A stretch of DNA of 64,000 nt from Nematopogon swammerdamellus (GCA_946902875.1 OX336343.1:14257361-14321360), one strand, 5' to 3'. Positions 34,672-45,457 are shown, counted from the stretch's first letter. The notes: a model not told the origin generated them from the sequence alone. Translations and numbers: made by a program.

Positions 34672-34935
34672 AAAAGTGCGAGTCGGACTCGCGCACCGAG
34701 GTTTCCCCACCACAAAAAAAAACATGGAAAAAAACACGTTTTTTGTATTGGAATCCCCCTTTATTTTTTTACTTTTTCTATTTTTTATTATTTCTTGTTA
34801 TATCCGCCATAATAAGACATATTCTGTGAAAATTTCAACCGGGTACCTATTACGGTTCCAAAGATACAGCAGTAGGACAGACAGACGGCGTAGGCTTAGT
34901 AATAGGCTTCCGTACGGGATACGGAAACCTAAAAA
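34672..34935 (+). repeat. GAGTCGGACTCGCGCACCGAGG repeat, copy 2
   Basis: Same ordered blocks as 33005-33320 with a shorter GACAGACGG run and the same end, TACGGGATACGGAAACCTAAAAAA. Confidence 0.85.
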
Positions 34936-35317
34936 ATTATAACTTTAGATTCTAAAGAGTTGAGGAAATTACTTAATATATGTACGTTATAACATAATGT
35001 ATAATTTCTCCGACTACACTCACTTCCAACCCCACTGCTCAGCTTATACGAATAATGGCGTGATGCTATATTATTAATAAGCCTAAACATGTGAATATAT
35101 ACCTACTACACTATATAAATCCACCTACGTTAATTTGTATGAGCCTATAATACAATGTTACTCAAAGATTAGCCCTACCTATATATTTCTGAAATCTATA
35201 AGCTAAAGCTAACCTTTGGAAGATTTTTCGTGATGCGTGAACAAACCATAAAACGGACAAACATTCCATAAATGATTGCTTGCATACTGTCGTTTGTCTT
35301 TCATCCGCCCAATTTTT
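34936..35317. other. Spacer, no gene seen
   Basis: CCCCACTGCTCAGCTTATACGAATAATGGCGTGATG near 35030 recurs at 37667-37700, a dispersed repeat on both sides of the 36.3-37.6 kb satellite. Confidence 0.5.
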
Positions 35318-35475
35318 AGGCTTCCGTACCAGTACGGAAGCCTATTACTAAGCCTACGCCGTCCGTCTGTCTGTCCGTCCGTCCTACTTTAAAGGGCTCT
35401 ATTTTGAACCTTAATAGGTAGCCGGTTGTAATTTTCACAGAATATGTGGTTATTATGGCGTATATCCTGAAAAAA
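35318..35475 (-). repeat. GAGTCGGACTCGCGC repeat family, reversed 3' part
   Basis: TAGGCTTCCGTACCAGTACGGAAGCCTATTACTAAGCC, a GTCCGTCTGTC run, AATAGGTAGCCGG and TTCACAGAATATGTGGTTATTATGGCG are reversed blocks of the copies at 33.0 and 34.7 kb. Confidence 0.8.
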
Positions 35476-35574
35476 TATAATAAAAGGAAAATTTAAGGAA
35501 TTAACAAAAGCGAAAAATAAATTACAAAAATTATCTATACAAGAAACGTGTTTTTTTAACGTTTAATGTTTTTG

Positions 35575-35870
35575 CTCTATCATAAAAACGGTAACACATA
35601 CAAGCGTTAAACTTGGTGTGATTACACCCTTTTGTTGTTGACATTGGGCTTTTGAGAACCAATCTCTAAAATCATTTCTTTGTCGCACCGCTAGGGTGTG
35701 GAACTGTCTTCCGGCGGGTGTGTTTCCCGAATGTTTTCAAACGTCGTATTAACAGGCTAGACAGCCTAGCAACAGTCCGCAAATCTGCTAGCATGGCGCC
35801 TAATTGAACATGGTTTTGCGAGGATAGGTGTTTTTGGCTCTCATGATGACCCATGTTGGTTTACATAAAA
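35575..35870 (+). pseudogene. LINE reverse transcriptase, C-terminal fragment
   Basis: CCCTTTTGTTGTTGACATTGGG and then a frame reading RTARVWNCLPAGVFPECF match the minus-strand copy at 15490-15925. This copy has lost part of the sequence after VFPECF, so it falls out of frame. It ends with the same 3' UTR, GGTTTACATAAAAAAAA. It is a truncated, non-coding LINE copy. Confidence 0.75.
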
Positions 35871-36319
35871 AAAACCATACGCAATATTGATTAATTTTTC
35901 GATTAGAACACATAAAATCGGTTAGATTCTAAAATTTCAATTACTTTTGACAATATATTCGGTTCCCATAGGCGATGGCGTGATAGCACAAAAATGTCAA
36001 TAATCCCAAAACATTTCAGATCATATTGGTGGAAACCTAGGTATGTAAATAGGTGGAATATTTTTTTCGAGTAAATCACAGAAAGCTAAACAAGTTTTCT
36101 CCGACTAATTGCGTCGCAGCTCATAGATTAAGTAAGTGATGATAGCCTATAAACCTTGCGGAATATTGTCGCAAGAACAAACCGCAAGAAAATAGGTTGA
36201 GCCGTTCTTGAGTTATGAGCGAATATAAATAGTACACACAGGCTCATATGAATAATGTTGTGATGGATGTAGCATAGAGTATGTTGCTTATAACCGTGCG
36301 GGGGAGATGGAGCATTACA
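35871..36319. other. Spacer leading into a satellite
   Basis: Contains a diverged form of the satellite unit (AATAGGTTGAGCCGTTCTTGAGTTATGAGCGAATAT near 36190). The satellite probably grew from a dispersed repeat already present here. Confidence 0.5.
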
Positions 36320-37600
36320 TAATAGGTAAAAACAGCAAGTAAATTGATTAAGCCGTTCTTGTATTATTATAAAGCGAATATACATACATACACACGGCAG
36401 ACATTGGACTTTATATTATGAACCATGGATATGTAATGTTATATAGGTAAAAATCGGAAGTAACTTGATTAAGCCGTTCTTGAATTATAAAGCGAATATA
36501 CATACATACACACGGCAGACATTGGATTTTATATTATGAACCATGGATATGTAATGTTACATAGGTAAAAATCGGAAGTAAATTGATTAAGCCGTTCTTG
36601 AATTATAAAGCGAATATACATACATACACACGGCAGACATTGGATTTTATATTATGAACCATGGATATGTAATGTTACATAAGTAAAAATCGGAAGTAAA
36701 TTGATTAAGCCGTTCTTGAATTATAAAGCGAATATACATACATACACACGGCAGACATTGGATTTTATATTATGAACCATGGATATTATGTAGAGTTACA
36801 TAGGTAAAAATCGAAAGTAAATTGATTAAGCCGTTCTTGAATTATAAAGCGAATATACATACATACACACGGCAGACATTGGACTTTATATTATGAACCA
36901 TGGATATTATGTAGAGTTACATAGGTAAAAATCGGAAGTAAATTGATTAAGCCGTTCTTGAATTATAAAGCGAATATACATACATACACACGGCAGACAT
37001 TGGATTTTATATTATGAACCATGGATATTATGTAGAGTTACATAGGTAAAAATCGAAAGTAAATTGATTAAGCCGTTCTTGAATTATAAAGCGAATATAC
37101 ATACATACACACGGCAGACATTGGACTTTATATTATGAACCATGGATATTATGTAGAGTTACATAGGTAAAAATCGGAAGTAAATTGATTAAGCCGTTCT
37201 TGAATTATAAAGCGAATATACATACATACACATGGCAGAAATTGGATTTTATATTATGAACCATGGATATTATGTAGAGTTACATAGGTAAAAATCGAAA
37301 GTAAATTGATTAAGCCGTTCTTGAATTATAAAGCGAATATACATTCATACACACGGCAGACATTGGACTTTATATTATGAACCATGGATATGTAATGTTA
37401 TATAGGTAAAAATCGGAAGTAACTTGATTAAGCCGTTCTTGAATTATAAAGCGAATATACATACATACACACGACAAACATTTGATTTTATACTATTAAC
37501 CATGGATATGTAGTGTTACATATTATGTAAAAAAATCGTAAGAAAATTGGTTAAGCCGTTCTTGAGAGTTGTAAAGCGTACATACATACAGACGGCTTAT
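36320..37600 (+). repeat. Satellite array, ~120 bp unit, about ten copies
   Basis: The unit runs AACCATGGATAT, TTACATAGGTAAAAATCG, GATTAAGCCGTTCTTGAATT, ATAAAGCGAATATACATACATACACACGGCAGACATTGGA. Copies start near 36418, 36537, 36656, 36775, 36897, 37018, 37138, 37259, 37379 and 37498. From the fourth copy on, CGAAAG/GGACTTT and CGGAAG/GGATTTT variants alternate, giving a ~241 bp dimer. The first and ninth copies share GTTATATAGG...GTAACTTGATT. No coding potential. Confidence 0.93.
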
Positions 37601-38215
37601 GTAGGTAGAGATAAAGAAAGGGTAGAGAAGAAAAGATAAATATTTTAAAATTTCACTTCTGACCCCACTGCTCAGCTAATATGAATAATGTCGTGATGAG
37701 ATGGTCGTGAGATGATCGTGATGGAAACCCTATGTCTAACAATGGTATAATAAAATAGACAGAAATGGTTCTGGCGAACCTTTCCTAACGCATAATACCT
37801 CGATTATCACGATAAATACAAGTACATACTAGGGGAAAAATGCTACTGAACTTACTAAATGAGGAATCCTGTGGTGGTAAACAAATCCGGTCGATCTGTG
37901 ACACCTGTGTTACCAAAGATTTGTGTGTAACAAAAGCGAAGTTCCTAAATGTAACCCCAACGGACATAACCACAGTATTCCCACACACAAATGCGATAGC
38001 CTGATATCGATTAAAAATATACGAATATATATTTTTTTTTTTTATGGAAAGCGCGACGTGTGGCATCTTTTCACTTACGACAGCGGCGATTCCTTTAAGT
38101 TGGCTAGGTTGGCGGCGCCAAACCAAATAAAATGAATGCCAGCATTAATATCGAAGTATAAGCAAAAACAAATGTGAAAAAATATCGGGGTTATATTATT
38201 TTTATTATATAACCC
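37601..38215. other. Intergenic DNA with a possible LINE tail
   Basis: 38028-38070 (T run, then ATGGAAAGCGCGACGTGTGGC) resembles the reversed 3' end of the 55.4 kb LINE. Otherwise nothing recognised. Open frames near 37785-38126 lack motifs. Confidence 0.45.
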
Positions 38216-38450
38216 ACGATGAATAAGCTAAAACGTCAATCCCTTTACACAATTTGAAATTTCGCGCGCGTCACACGCGGGCGACGAATGACGACACATC
38301 AAGGCATTCATTGGCCGGTTGGCTACATTTGAAGCGCCATCGTATTCCATACAAGCGGCCGATGCCCCCGTCCCGCGCGCACCCGCCATAAGCGTTTCGA
38401 GTTGGCGCAGCGGGGAGCGCATTTAACGACTAGGAAGCTAGGCTATAGGT
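38216..38450 (+). promoter_or_regulatory. CpG-rich patch ending in a strong donor site
   Basis: A CpG-dense stretch (38265-38420) is followed by GCTATAG|GTGAGTTG at about 38445-38455, a near-consensus 5' splice site. This is what a promoter with a non-coding first exon would look like on the plus strand. No coding exon in reach supports it. Confidence 0.3.
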
Positions 38451-38635
38451 GAGTTGTGTGTTCCTGTGTGTGCGTACACGCTGCTGCGACAGCGTATGCG
38501 TGACTGCTTTATAAACAAAATCTCGCGAGTTGATAGCTGCATTATATTTCGTTTTGTAGGTATGGAAATTGAGAAAAATAAATCCTTAGCCAGAGCCAAC
38601 CCAATACTCAGCACCAGGAGTCGCTACTGACTTAC
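38451..38635. other. Short spacer
   Basis: Nothing recognised. Confidence 0.35.
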
Positions 38636-38870
38636 GAATAGGTGACTTACGATGCCCATGGACATTCTGTGATGTACGGGGATTGCCAATGCCATGCCGG
38701 CCTGACCACGTCCCTTTTGAAAAAAGGCAGGCTGTACTTGGGAGGAAATTATTTATTTTTTGGACATGAGCAGGGAGTACGTTCCACATTTTCCCCGTTC
38801 CGTGAATAAAAGACCTACAGAACCGCACCGCAGACCTACATTTTAATATCTCGTGTATGAGTAACGTAAC
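38636..38870 (-). pseudogene. Diverged LINE 3' end
   Basis: On the minus strand the frame reads VRFCRSFIHGTGKMWNVLP, then FSKGTWSGRHGIGNPRTSQ and NVHGHR. This parallels the end of the ORF at 55474-57639 (FCRSF-YRTGKLWNALP, SGRHGIRNPR, NVHGRR). It is a related but older family or copy. Confidence 0.8.
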
Positions 38871-38965
38871 GTGGTGGTCGGTGTTGTGCTGTAATTTACC
38901 AGAGTTCTTGCAGCACAACACCGATTACTCTGCTTACCCCGATTGTCGGGATTCAGCGTGTGTCA
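38870..38965 (+). repeat. SINE-body fragment (CTAAACGTGGTGG family)
   Basis: AACGTGGTGGTCGGTGTTGTGCTGTAATTTACCAGAG, CAACACCGATTACTCTGCTTACCCCGATTGTCGGG and a (TATG)n tail. Same as 9935 and 50480. Confidence 0.75.
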
Positions 38966-39815
38966 TATGTATGTATGTATGAGTAAGAGTCCTCCTCTAT
39001 TGCCATTAGTCCTTAATTAAATTAAAATAGAATGAATGTTATCGAAAACTTTCGAGAAATCAGTACAAATCACAGATTTATTTCTTGGCACTCATTATTT
39101 GAAGCACGGAATCGTGAATTGAAGATTTCATTCAAGTGACCTATTTCTTAGTAAATCGTGTTGATTAGACAATACGTGTTGTGGCCTAACAACTGGATAA
39201 ATGTGGTATAGTGTTTAAAATAGGAACGTGTTAATTATGTATTTACTGAGAGAGCCGAGTTCGCTCTACATTTAACAAAGAGTACCCATATAAGCATATA
39301 AGTGTGCAAACGTATACATGTAATTGTATGTAGCCGCGCCAATATTTTCAGTTCGACGCGTAAGAATGTGTATTTTTAATTGTTTATTGCACTTCAATGG
39401 AACGTTTTGCACGGCATTAAACATTCCGGATAAGTTTTACTGATCATCACACGAGTGACCAGGAAGAAGGCGACGGATGCTACACATAGGTATCTACGAC
39501 TCTTAATTGTGGGGTTGTATTGTATTGTATGGTTTCTACTGGTAGGTAATGTGTTTTTTTTTTGTAGTATATAATAAAGTAGTCTTCTTCGTTACTTCTA
39601 TTTATTCATTAGATAAAGCGAGTACATGCTTAGTAATAAATAACATATATATATATATATATAATCACATTGAGCTGGCAAACATAAGTATCGTAGTGAA
39701 CGTCGCATCGTGTTAAATTTGTTCATAACATCGATGAAGATTCAGCTCCGATTGGTGTGTGAAGATAGAGCTTTGACACGTGTTATGGTGAACGCGTTAG
39801 GCTGTGCAGACTCAC
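38966..39815. other. AT-rich intergenic or intronic DNA
   Basis: No repeat recognised except an (AT)n run at about 39647-39663. If the minus-strand exon at 39816-40342 is real, this is the beginning of its first intron. Confidence 0.45.
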
Positions 39816-40342
39816 CAATCTGGTGTAGGATGACGACGCCGCGCCTGTACACAGCACGGGGGCTCCTGGGACTCGCACGGCAGCCCAAGCGGAGGTGGTG
39901 GCGTGCAGCTGACGCGGCGGCCGCCCGAGCCGCCGACGTAGTCCACGTAGCGGGCGGCGGAGGTGGAGCCGGCCGCGGGCGGTGAGCCGCCGAGGTCTTC
40001 GCGGCAAGCTGGTCCGCAACACTTGCGCACCGTCGGAGTGGGACGACATGCCGCGCCGCAGTAGAACGGCGGCGGAGGGCGCACCGGAGCCGGCGGGCGC
40101 GGCACGTACCGCTCCACCGGCACGTGCGCCGCCGGCGGCACGTAGCGCGCCCTCCGCGGCGCCGGCCGCGATCCTCCGCGCTCCGGAGGCTCGCAGCGTC
40201 GAGCTCTCCTCGGAGACGGCACGAAGCGGTCCGGCAGCGGCGCGGGCGGCGGCGGGCTGCAGCGCTCCGGCGGCGGCGCCACGCTGAACGCGCCCGCCGC
40301 CGGGAAGCGCTCGCACGGCGACCGCGCGTACTCCTCCGCCAT
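39816..40342 (-). CDS. First coding exon, Pro/Arg/Cys-rich N-terminus, unknown protein
   Basis: ATG at 40342 (context CGCGCCATGG, good for animals) opens 175 codons. The stop falls just inside a very good donor, GATTG|GTGAGT, so the exon most likely ends at 39816 in phase 2. The product begins MAEEYARSPCERFPAAG and holds ARYVPPAAHVPVERYVP near residue 85, FYCGAACRP and RKCCGPAC cysteine clusters, then ARYVDYVGG. I do not recognise the family. All frames are open in this GC-rich DNA, so openness alone proves little. The Tyr/Val/Glu content of this frame, its Kozak context and the donor at its end favour it over the Arg/Ala-rich frames of 246 and 221 codons. The rest of the gene should lie to the left on the minus strand, but I found no second exon. 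Confidence 0.6.
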
Positions 40343-41395
40343 GGCGCGCGGTCAGCTGGGCCCGCCGCCGCCGCCGCCGCCTCCGCCGCCGCCGCCGTCC
40401 GGCCGCGGCCGCAGCGCCGCCTGACGCACGGCGCCGGCGACGCTTCACATGCCGCGCGCTCCGACACCTCCGGCACTCTCACTACGCGATATATCCTCCC
40501 CGTGGGCTGCGGCTCGCACTGGCGGCTGCGATGTCCGCATTCACTCCGCGAGCGACGTGCTACCGTCGCGTCGCGCTGCGGATCGATAGACGGCGGCGCG
40601 CGGCTAGGCCCGGGGCTCGCGCGACGCGCGGCTGCCGCGGTGCCTCATGCTCGCCTCACTCTCTAGCTCACTGCTGCCCGAGGGCGGGCGGCGCTCGGGG
40701 CTCCCGGGCTGGGTGCGGCGCGACGAACGTGCGGTCGCAGCCAAGATGGCGCTCACTCTCGAGGGCCCCACACCGCGCGCGCCTGCGCGACACACCCCCA
40801 CTCGCCTGTTTGTTTTCGGCAGAGGCGCACTTCAACCTCTCGATTCATCCCTGTGTAGCGTTCGCATTGGCTTCCCCTATTTGCTCAAGTTGATATTTTT
40901 TGTCTCAATGCTCTGAATCGAGGTTGAGTGCTTTAATTTGACTTCGACGACGAGTTTCACACAGCAATTATTCGATTCGGTCGCTCGTTCAGTGTGAGAG
41001 GGCCTGGCGCGCCTGGATGTGGCCCTGGGGGGTGCATGCGCGGAGAGGGTGGCTAACGTCAGGACGGTGCGCGTGGCGCCGCGTCCGATATTGACAGCGT
41101 CAATGTGGCTGGCTCGCTGCTCGCCGCTCGTCGCTCGCTGCTGCATCCGCTATGTTTACTCAGCCCGGCGCGGCAGGAGGGCGGCCGCCGGATCGGTGGC
41201 CGCGCTCGCCGCGTTTCCTCACCAGTGCTGCGAGTGCCGGATCATCCGGAGCGGAGGAGGATTTGTCGCGGACGACCGGAACATTTGTCTAGGTGGCAGT
41301 GTTATGGGGTCGAGGTTGACGCACACGTCACTACCACGACGTACACAAAAGTTCGGTCTGAAGTCGGCGAGAGCGGTTGTTATGAAATAGCAAAA
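40343..41395. promoter_or_regulatory. CpG island, possibly bidirectional promoter
   Basis: About 1 kb of dense CpG includes (CCG)n runs at 40360-40400, CCAAGATGGCGCTC near 40742 (YY1-like) and GGCCTGGCGCGCCTGG near 41000. It lies immediately upstream of the minus-strand exon at 40342 and of a possible plus-strand first exon at 41396. Head-to-head genes with such a shared island are common. This is inference from composition and position. Confidence 0.5.
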
Positions 41396-41405
41396 ATGGC
41401 CGAAG
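41396..41405 (+). CDS. Possible 10-base first coding exon
   Basis: CAAAAATGGCCGAAG|GTAAAT gives Met-Ala-Glu-(Gly) before a good donor at 41406. The context suits a start, and many metazoan genes begin with such short exons at a CpG island. No continuation was found, and the match could be chance. Confidence 0.2.
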
Positions 41406-42028
41406 GTAAATACAGAGCTGCGTATAGAACTACGTATAGTACTAGCTAGAGTCAACCATAATAACCGGACCTACTTCAATTATAGTGCACTGGTATGGCA
41501 TTACTTACAAGCGGCGCTGACGACGCGCGGCGTGGCCGCCTCCGCCGCTGCTGTGAGGGAAAGGAAGATGGAAATATTCTTCGGCTTACAAGTTTTACCA
41601 CAAAATTTTCGAAAAGATAGCGACCACTGTCACATTGTAATCGCCTTTACTATCTTTCAATTCATCGAATACAAATGACTAATCGCTAATAAGTTAATCG
41701 CTACAATTTGTTTGTCCAAGAACTCATTGTAAAAAAATTTTTAAGTGAAATTCAGACTCTTGTTGGACTTCGTGGACTTGTTGGGATTCGCACGTGGACA
41801 TGATTTTGAGATTTTTTTCGAAATAGCACAAAATTTGGGCATCCAATATAGAAAAAACAACCTATGTTGTTTCACATTAAACAAATTACAAACCTGCCGA
41901 AATATGCATTCTTACATAAATAACCATCTTGAATTTGTTATTAATTTATATGAGATTCAACATAGGTATAACAATCTTTGATGCGATTCATAACTTTTCA
42001 GCGCTTCGATGTTAGGTGCGGCAGCTAT
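41406..42028. other. Spacer or intron, no gene seen
   Basis: AT-rich after 41580. Nothing recognised. Confidence 0.4.
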
Positions 42029-42029
42029 A

Positions 42030-42496
42030 CAGGGTGTGTCAGGATAGGTTGGAGAAACTTCGGGAATAGAAAGTACTCATTATTAGAAGAAAAAAATCCT
42101 TATCACTCAAATCGAAATTCCGATGTTTTTTTGGTCATACAAAAGTTGGAAATTGTAATAAAAACTCGATGGACAGTGAGACTGGAGAGTGCAGTGAACT
42201 AATTCAGTCCTCTTTTTCCTTTGAGGTCATTGAACTTTCAGTGTTTGGAGTTTACCTACACGCAGTTCAATTGTACTAGTTATGTATGCAACCTACCCAT
42301 TTTTATTCATGAGTTAGAATTTATTTTTTATTTAATAAAGGCGGACGTTAACCATCCACCAAATCTTGAAGAATAGATTTTCACCAAAAAGTACTGTAAA
42401 ATGATCGAATCTGGGAAAAAGTTTCAGAGCTTTTCGTCTTCAAATATGGGCCCCTTTCGAACCCTGAAGTTTCGAAAACCTATCCTGTATATAATA
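42030..42496. mobile_element. Element with TATACAGG...CCTGTATA ends
   Basis: TATACAGGGTGTGTCAGGATAGG at the left and CCTATCCTGTATATA at the right are inverted ends. The ~450 bp interior has no sizeable ORF. Insect genomes hold many such TATACAGGGTG-ended non-autonomous elements. I cannot assign the superfamily. Confidence 0.55.
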
Positions 42497-42559
42497 GATG
42501 TGTATAGGCAAGGAACATATTATTAAGGGAGAGACAGCTGTTAGTACTCGTAACTAGGG

Positions 42560-43035
42560 TTGTCAGCGCCGCCGCCGCGCTCGCGTCCGTTTGGCTGTGT
42601 GGAGCTCACGCGCGCTGCCTCCGCCTCCGCCTCCGCCTCCGCCGCGGCCGCCCCGCGCCACCGCCCGCACTGAGTTCGGACCGCGGCTCGTGCATTATTT
42701 TTAATGAGACGTCGTTTTTGTCACCCCTGCCCGAGTTGACCTTAATTTATCTACCCGCTTCCATTAACGACCTCTGCAGGCGCGGACCCGCTGCGGAAAA
42801 GGGTTTAGAGTCGGCAAACATTTTTCTACTTTTCTGCGAATTCCACCCAAAGGATTTGCGGCTAAAACCAAAATGGGTATGACGTTTTAATGACCTCATA
42901 AACGGACAAAAATAGTTCTTAGATGTTTCTGGGGCGCTAATGGAGGAGAGGGCGGAGGCTGAGCTGGTGGGGCGGCCCGGAGAGGGCGGCGGCATAGCGA
43001 CGGGCGGCGAGAGGAGAAATGGGTCAGTTTGTCGA
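42560..43035. promoter_or_regulatory. CpG island with (CCGCCT)n run
   Basis: CGCCGCCGCCGCGCTCGCG and a run of about five CCGCCT units (about 42615-42650) mark CpG-dense DNA, with a second GC-rich patch at 42940-43020. ATG at 42941 opens a short Glu/Arg/Gly frame, and the minus strand is open at 42747-42995. Neither is convincing. It is probably a promoter without an identified exon. Confidence 0.35.
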
Positions 43036-43310
43036 CCCCAAAACTTGGTGTGAGTGTTAGAGGAATGCCATTGTAAACGATTTAGTTGCGGGTAACTATG
43101 AAGCTATTACTTCGAAAGCTGTGTCCGAATGGAATTAGTTAATCTTTCACTATCGCTTCACAGTTCATAATCAAATTTGCGGAGCTCTTGAAGCTTTATT
43201 ATACGAGAACTCTCAAAACGCTCTACAACTGAGAAGCCCTTTGCTAATAAATAACAGTCTATTAATTGAAGTGTAGGTCAAGCAAAATTACAGTAAAACG
43301 TCACCTAATA
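43036..43310. other. Spacer, no gene seen
   Basis: Nothing recognised. Confidence 0.4.
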
Positions 43311-43312
43311 AC

Positions 43313-43510
43313 ACCGACATGGCATTCGCAATCCCCGTGCAACACAGAATGTCCATGGGCATCGTTAGACACCTACTCGTACGTGAAAAGATTACTAAAC
43401 ACTTACTATTACATTTTTTTTTATGGGGAGCACGACAAATGGCGCGCGCCAGACTAACGCAGAGGTATAGTCCGACGGCGCCCACGGGCATTCGGATACT
43501 AAAAAATTAC
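43313..43510. mobile_element. Two LINE 3' ends, tail to tail
   Basis: 43313-43385 is a plus-strand 3' end (CCGACATGGCATTCGCAATCC, GAATGTCCATGGGCATCGTTAGACACC). 43415-43500 is a minus-strand 3' end (T run, ATGGGGAGCACGACAAATGGCGC, then GGCGCCCACGGGCATTCGGATAC). Both belong to the 55.4 kb LINE family. It may be a 5'-inverted insertion or two events. Confidence 0.65.
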
Positions 43511-44266
43511 TATGGCATAACAGAGGACACAGACGGCCGCGGAGGCGGGATGATATTTTCTTGTTTGTTTCGATAACTGACAGAAGCGTCTCGGCTCGTC
43601 GTATTCTACTTTGAATTTGAGTTTTCTTGAGTTTGTCTTACAGACACAACCCCGCCTTTTTTCACATCTAATCCAAAACCAAATTCGTGTGTTTTTTGTT
43701 TTCAAATTGTTATTTATGCATTGTCCGCGTTAAATGAAAAACACTTTGAGGTACCTACATTAAACATGTATAAGGTATTATGTATTACGTAGGTACTGAA
43801 GTTCTGAAATATTACAGGCGAGCTAGTAGGTCGCCGTGACATATGTGGGTACCTACTATTGGCCCCAAATCCTTTGTATTTGTTTTAAAGCGATGATGTG
43901 GACGGGACAACAAGCTTATCTCTGCCGCGTCACTCATGACTCAACACGGGCGGCGGCACAGTGTGCAACAGAATGTTTTATAAAATCCAAATAAAATAGT
44001 TTGGTACATAATATGTAATTGTATTTTATGAAATAGTTAATATACAATAATTTGCTTAAAACCAAATTAAACGATTACATCACATAAAATTAATATTAAT
44101 TAAAAAGGAGAACATCCCCTTTTTTTTAAATAAATAATTTTCAAAATTACTAACAAATCGAGCGTTCACTGGTTTTCCACACTCTTACTAACGCACAAGA
44201 GTAAGCGGTAACTATATCACTGAGCAACACTCAAATTCGGAGTATCATAGAAGCTACAGTGGGTCT
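43511..44266. other. 3' flank of the gene at 44267, AT-rich
   Basis: No gene seen. I could not find a clean AATAAA on the minus strand close behind the stop at 44267; the poly(A) signal of that gene remains unassigned. Confidence 0.45.
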
Positions 44267-45457
44267 TTAGTAGAAAGGGTTGAAACCGGGCGCCGCCGCA
44301 GCCCTGTAGTAGTAGGCGGAATGATGGTCGGGAGTTGGTGCGGGGACGGGTGCGGCGGGGGCGGGCTTGGGGACGTCCTGAGTGCAATCCTCCCACATCC
44401 ACCACGTCAACGCCAGCACCTCCAAGTTGACCAGCGCGAGCACGATCAGCGGCACCAGCAGCTTGCTGATCAGACCCCTCAAGCTGCTCTTCGCGGCCAG
44501 CAGCGACTTTAGCACTGCGGTCAGCACTCCGCCCGCGCCCGCCAGCCCCGTGCCCGTCCCCTGCCCGCCGAGCAGTCCCTGCACGATCCCGAGCAGCCCC
44601 GTAAGCTTCGTGCCCAGGTCCACACTCGGTTTCGGTAAGGCCGGTAGCGGCAACAGAGGCTTGATCGCCGCCGGTTTCAGTAAGGCCGGTATCGAAGGCT
44701 TGACCGGAGCCGGCTTTGGGACAGTCGGCTTCGGCAACGGCTTGTACTGGTGATAAGGATGGTACGGTTGATACGGATGGTAGATCGAAGGCTTGTAGGC
44801 ATACGGATCGTCGTGATACGGAGGTTGATCCCAGTAGCCGTGCGGTTCGGAGTAACCGTACGGTTCGGAATAGCCGTGCGGTTCGGAGTAGCCGTGCGGT
44901 TCGGAGTAGCCGTGCTGTTCGGAGTAGCCGTGCGGTTGGCCGTAATAGCCGTGCGATTGTTCGGTATAGCCGTGCGGTCTGTCAGAATAGCCGTAGTCTG
45001 GGTAGTGCGGATATGGCGACGCGTGGGACCGCTCTTCCTCCGCCGCTCTCGACTGGTGCTCCGGTTCCGGCCGGTGGCCAGGCTCCGACTGGTGCCCCTC
45101 TATTCCGAGTGCATTGAGCAATTCGTGCACGGTACTTATGTTCGATTCGTTGCGATGAGCGTTGTCGGCGGAAGCCGCTTCGAAGGTGGCAGGGTTTGAC
45201 TCAGATGGCGATGGCAAAGAGTCTGTCGGGTTCGTGTGAGCGGGCGCCGCCGCCGCCGGCAGCGGGTGCGGTCCGAGCTGACTCTGGAATGTGGTCGGCA
45301 GATTCCTCCCGTCGAAATTCGGCATGAAGGTCAAACGATCGAACGGCACCGCGCGGAGTTCCATAGGCGGAAAGTAGACGGAGGGCTCTCCGCACGTCAG
45401 AGCAACGACGTAGTAGCACGTCACAATCACGAACTTAATTATCATCGCGTAAGACAT
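44267..45457 (-). CDS. Secreted Tyr/His/Pro-repeat protein with hydrophobic C-terminal region (396 aa)
   Basis: One intronless frame from ATG 45457. Residues 1-22 form a signal peptide (MSYAMIIKFVIVTCYYVVAL, cleavage likely before GEPS). Residues ~50-150 are polar and Pro/Ser/Glu-rich with two N-glycosylation-like sites near 103-107. Residues ~155-210 carry tandem HGYSEP repeats and relatives (HGYTEQ, HGYYGQ). Residues 210-280 are PYHPY and KPSIPALLKPA-like Pro/Lys blocks. Residues ~281-353 are hydrophobic (LTGLLGIVQGLLGGQ, LISKLLVPLIVLALVNLEV), followed by WWMWEDC and a Pro/Ala tail. The layout recalls insect cuticle or matrix proteins, but I cannot name a family. A TATA box sits 48 bp upstream. 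The codon frame is well kept and the opposite-strand open frames are shadows. It lies just downstream of another small secreted protein gene in the same orientation. Confidence 0.85.
   Translation of the reverse strand: MSYAMIIKFVIVTCYYVVALTCGEPSVYFPPMELRAVPFDRLTFMPNFDGRNLPTTFQSQLGPHPLPAAAAPAHTNPTDSLPSPSESNPATFEAASADNAHRNESNISTVHELLNALGIEGHQSEPGHRPEPEHQSRAAEEERSHASPYPHYPDYGYSDRPHGYTEQSHGYYGQPHGYSEQHGYSEPHGYSEPHGYSEPYGYSEPHGYWDQPPYHDDPYAYKPSIYHPYQPYHPYHQYKPLPKPTVPKPAPVKPSIPALLKPAAIKPLLPLPALPKPSVDLGTKLTGLLGIVQGLLGGQGTGTGLAGAGGVLTAVLKSLLAAKSSLRGLISKLLVPLIVLALVNLEVLALTWWMWEDCTQDVPKPAPAAPVPAPTPDHHSAYYYRAAAAPGFNPFY

Noticed and set aside
36320..37600. CRISPR-like array
   Set aside because: Units are contiguous ~120 bp copies without unique spacers in an animal genome; it is a satellite.
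39742..40482. 246- and 221-codon open frames on the minus strand and 180 codons on the plus strand
   Set aside because: They are Arg/Ala runs caused by GC-rich DNA with few stops. The overlapping frame of 39816-40342 has a better start, donor and residue mix.
44716..45199. Plus-strand open frames of 133 and 149 codons with repetitive SSRAVRSSRAVR or VRFGVAVRFGV patterns
   Set aside because: They are the reverse side of the HGYSEP repeat of the minus-strand gene at 44267-45457.
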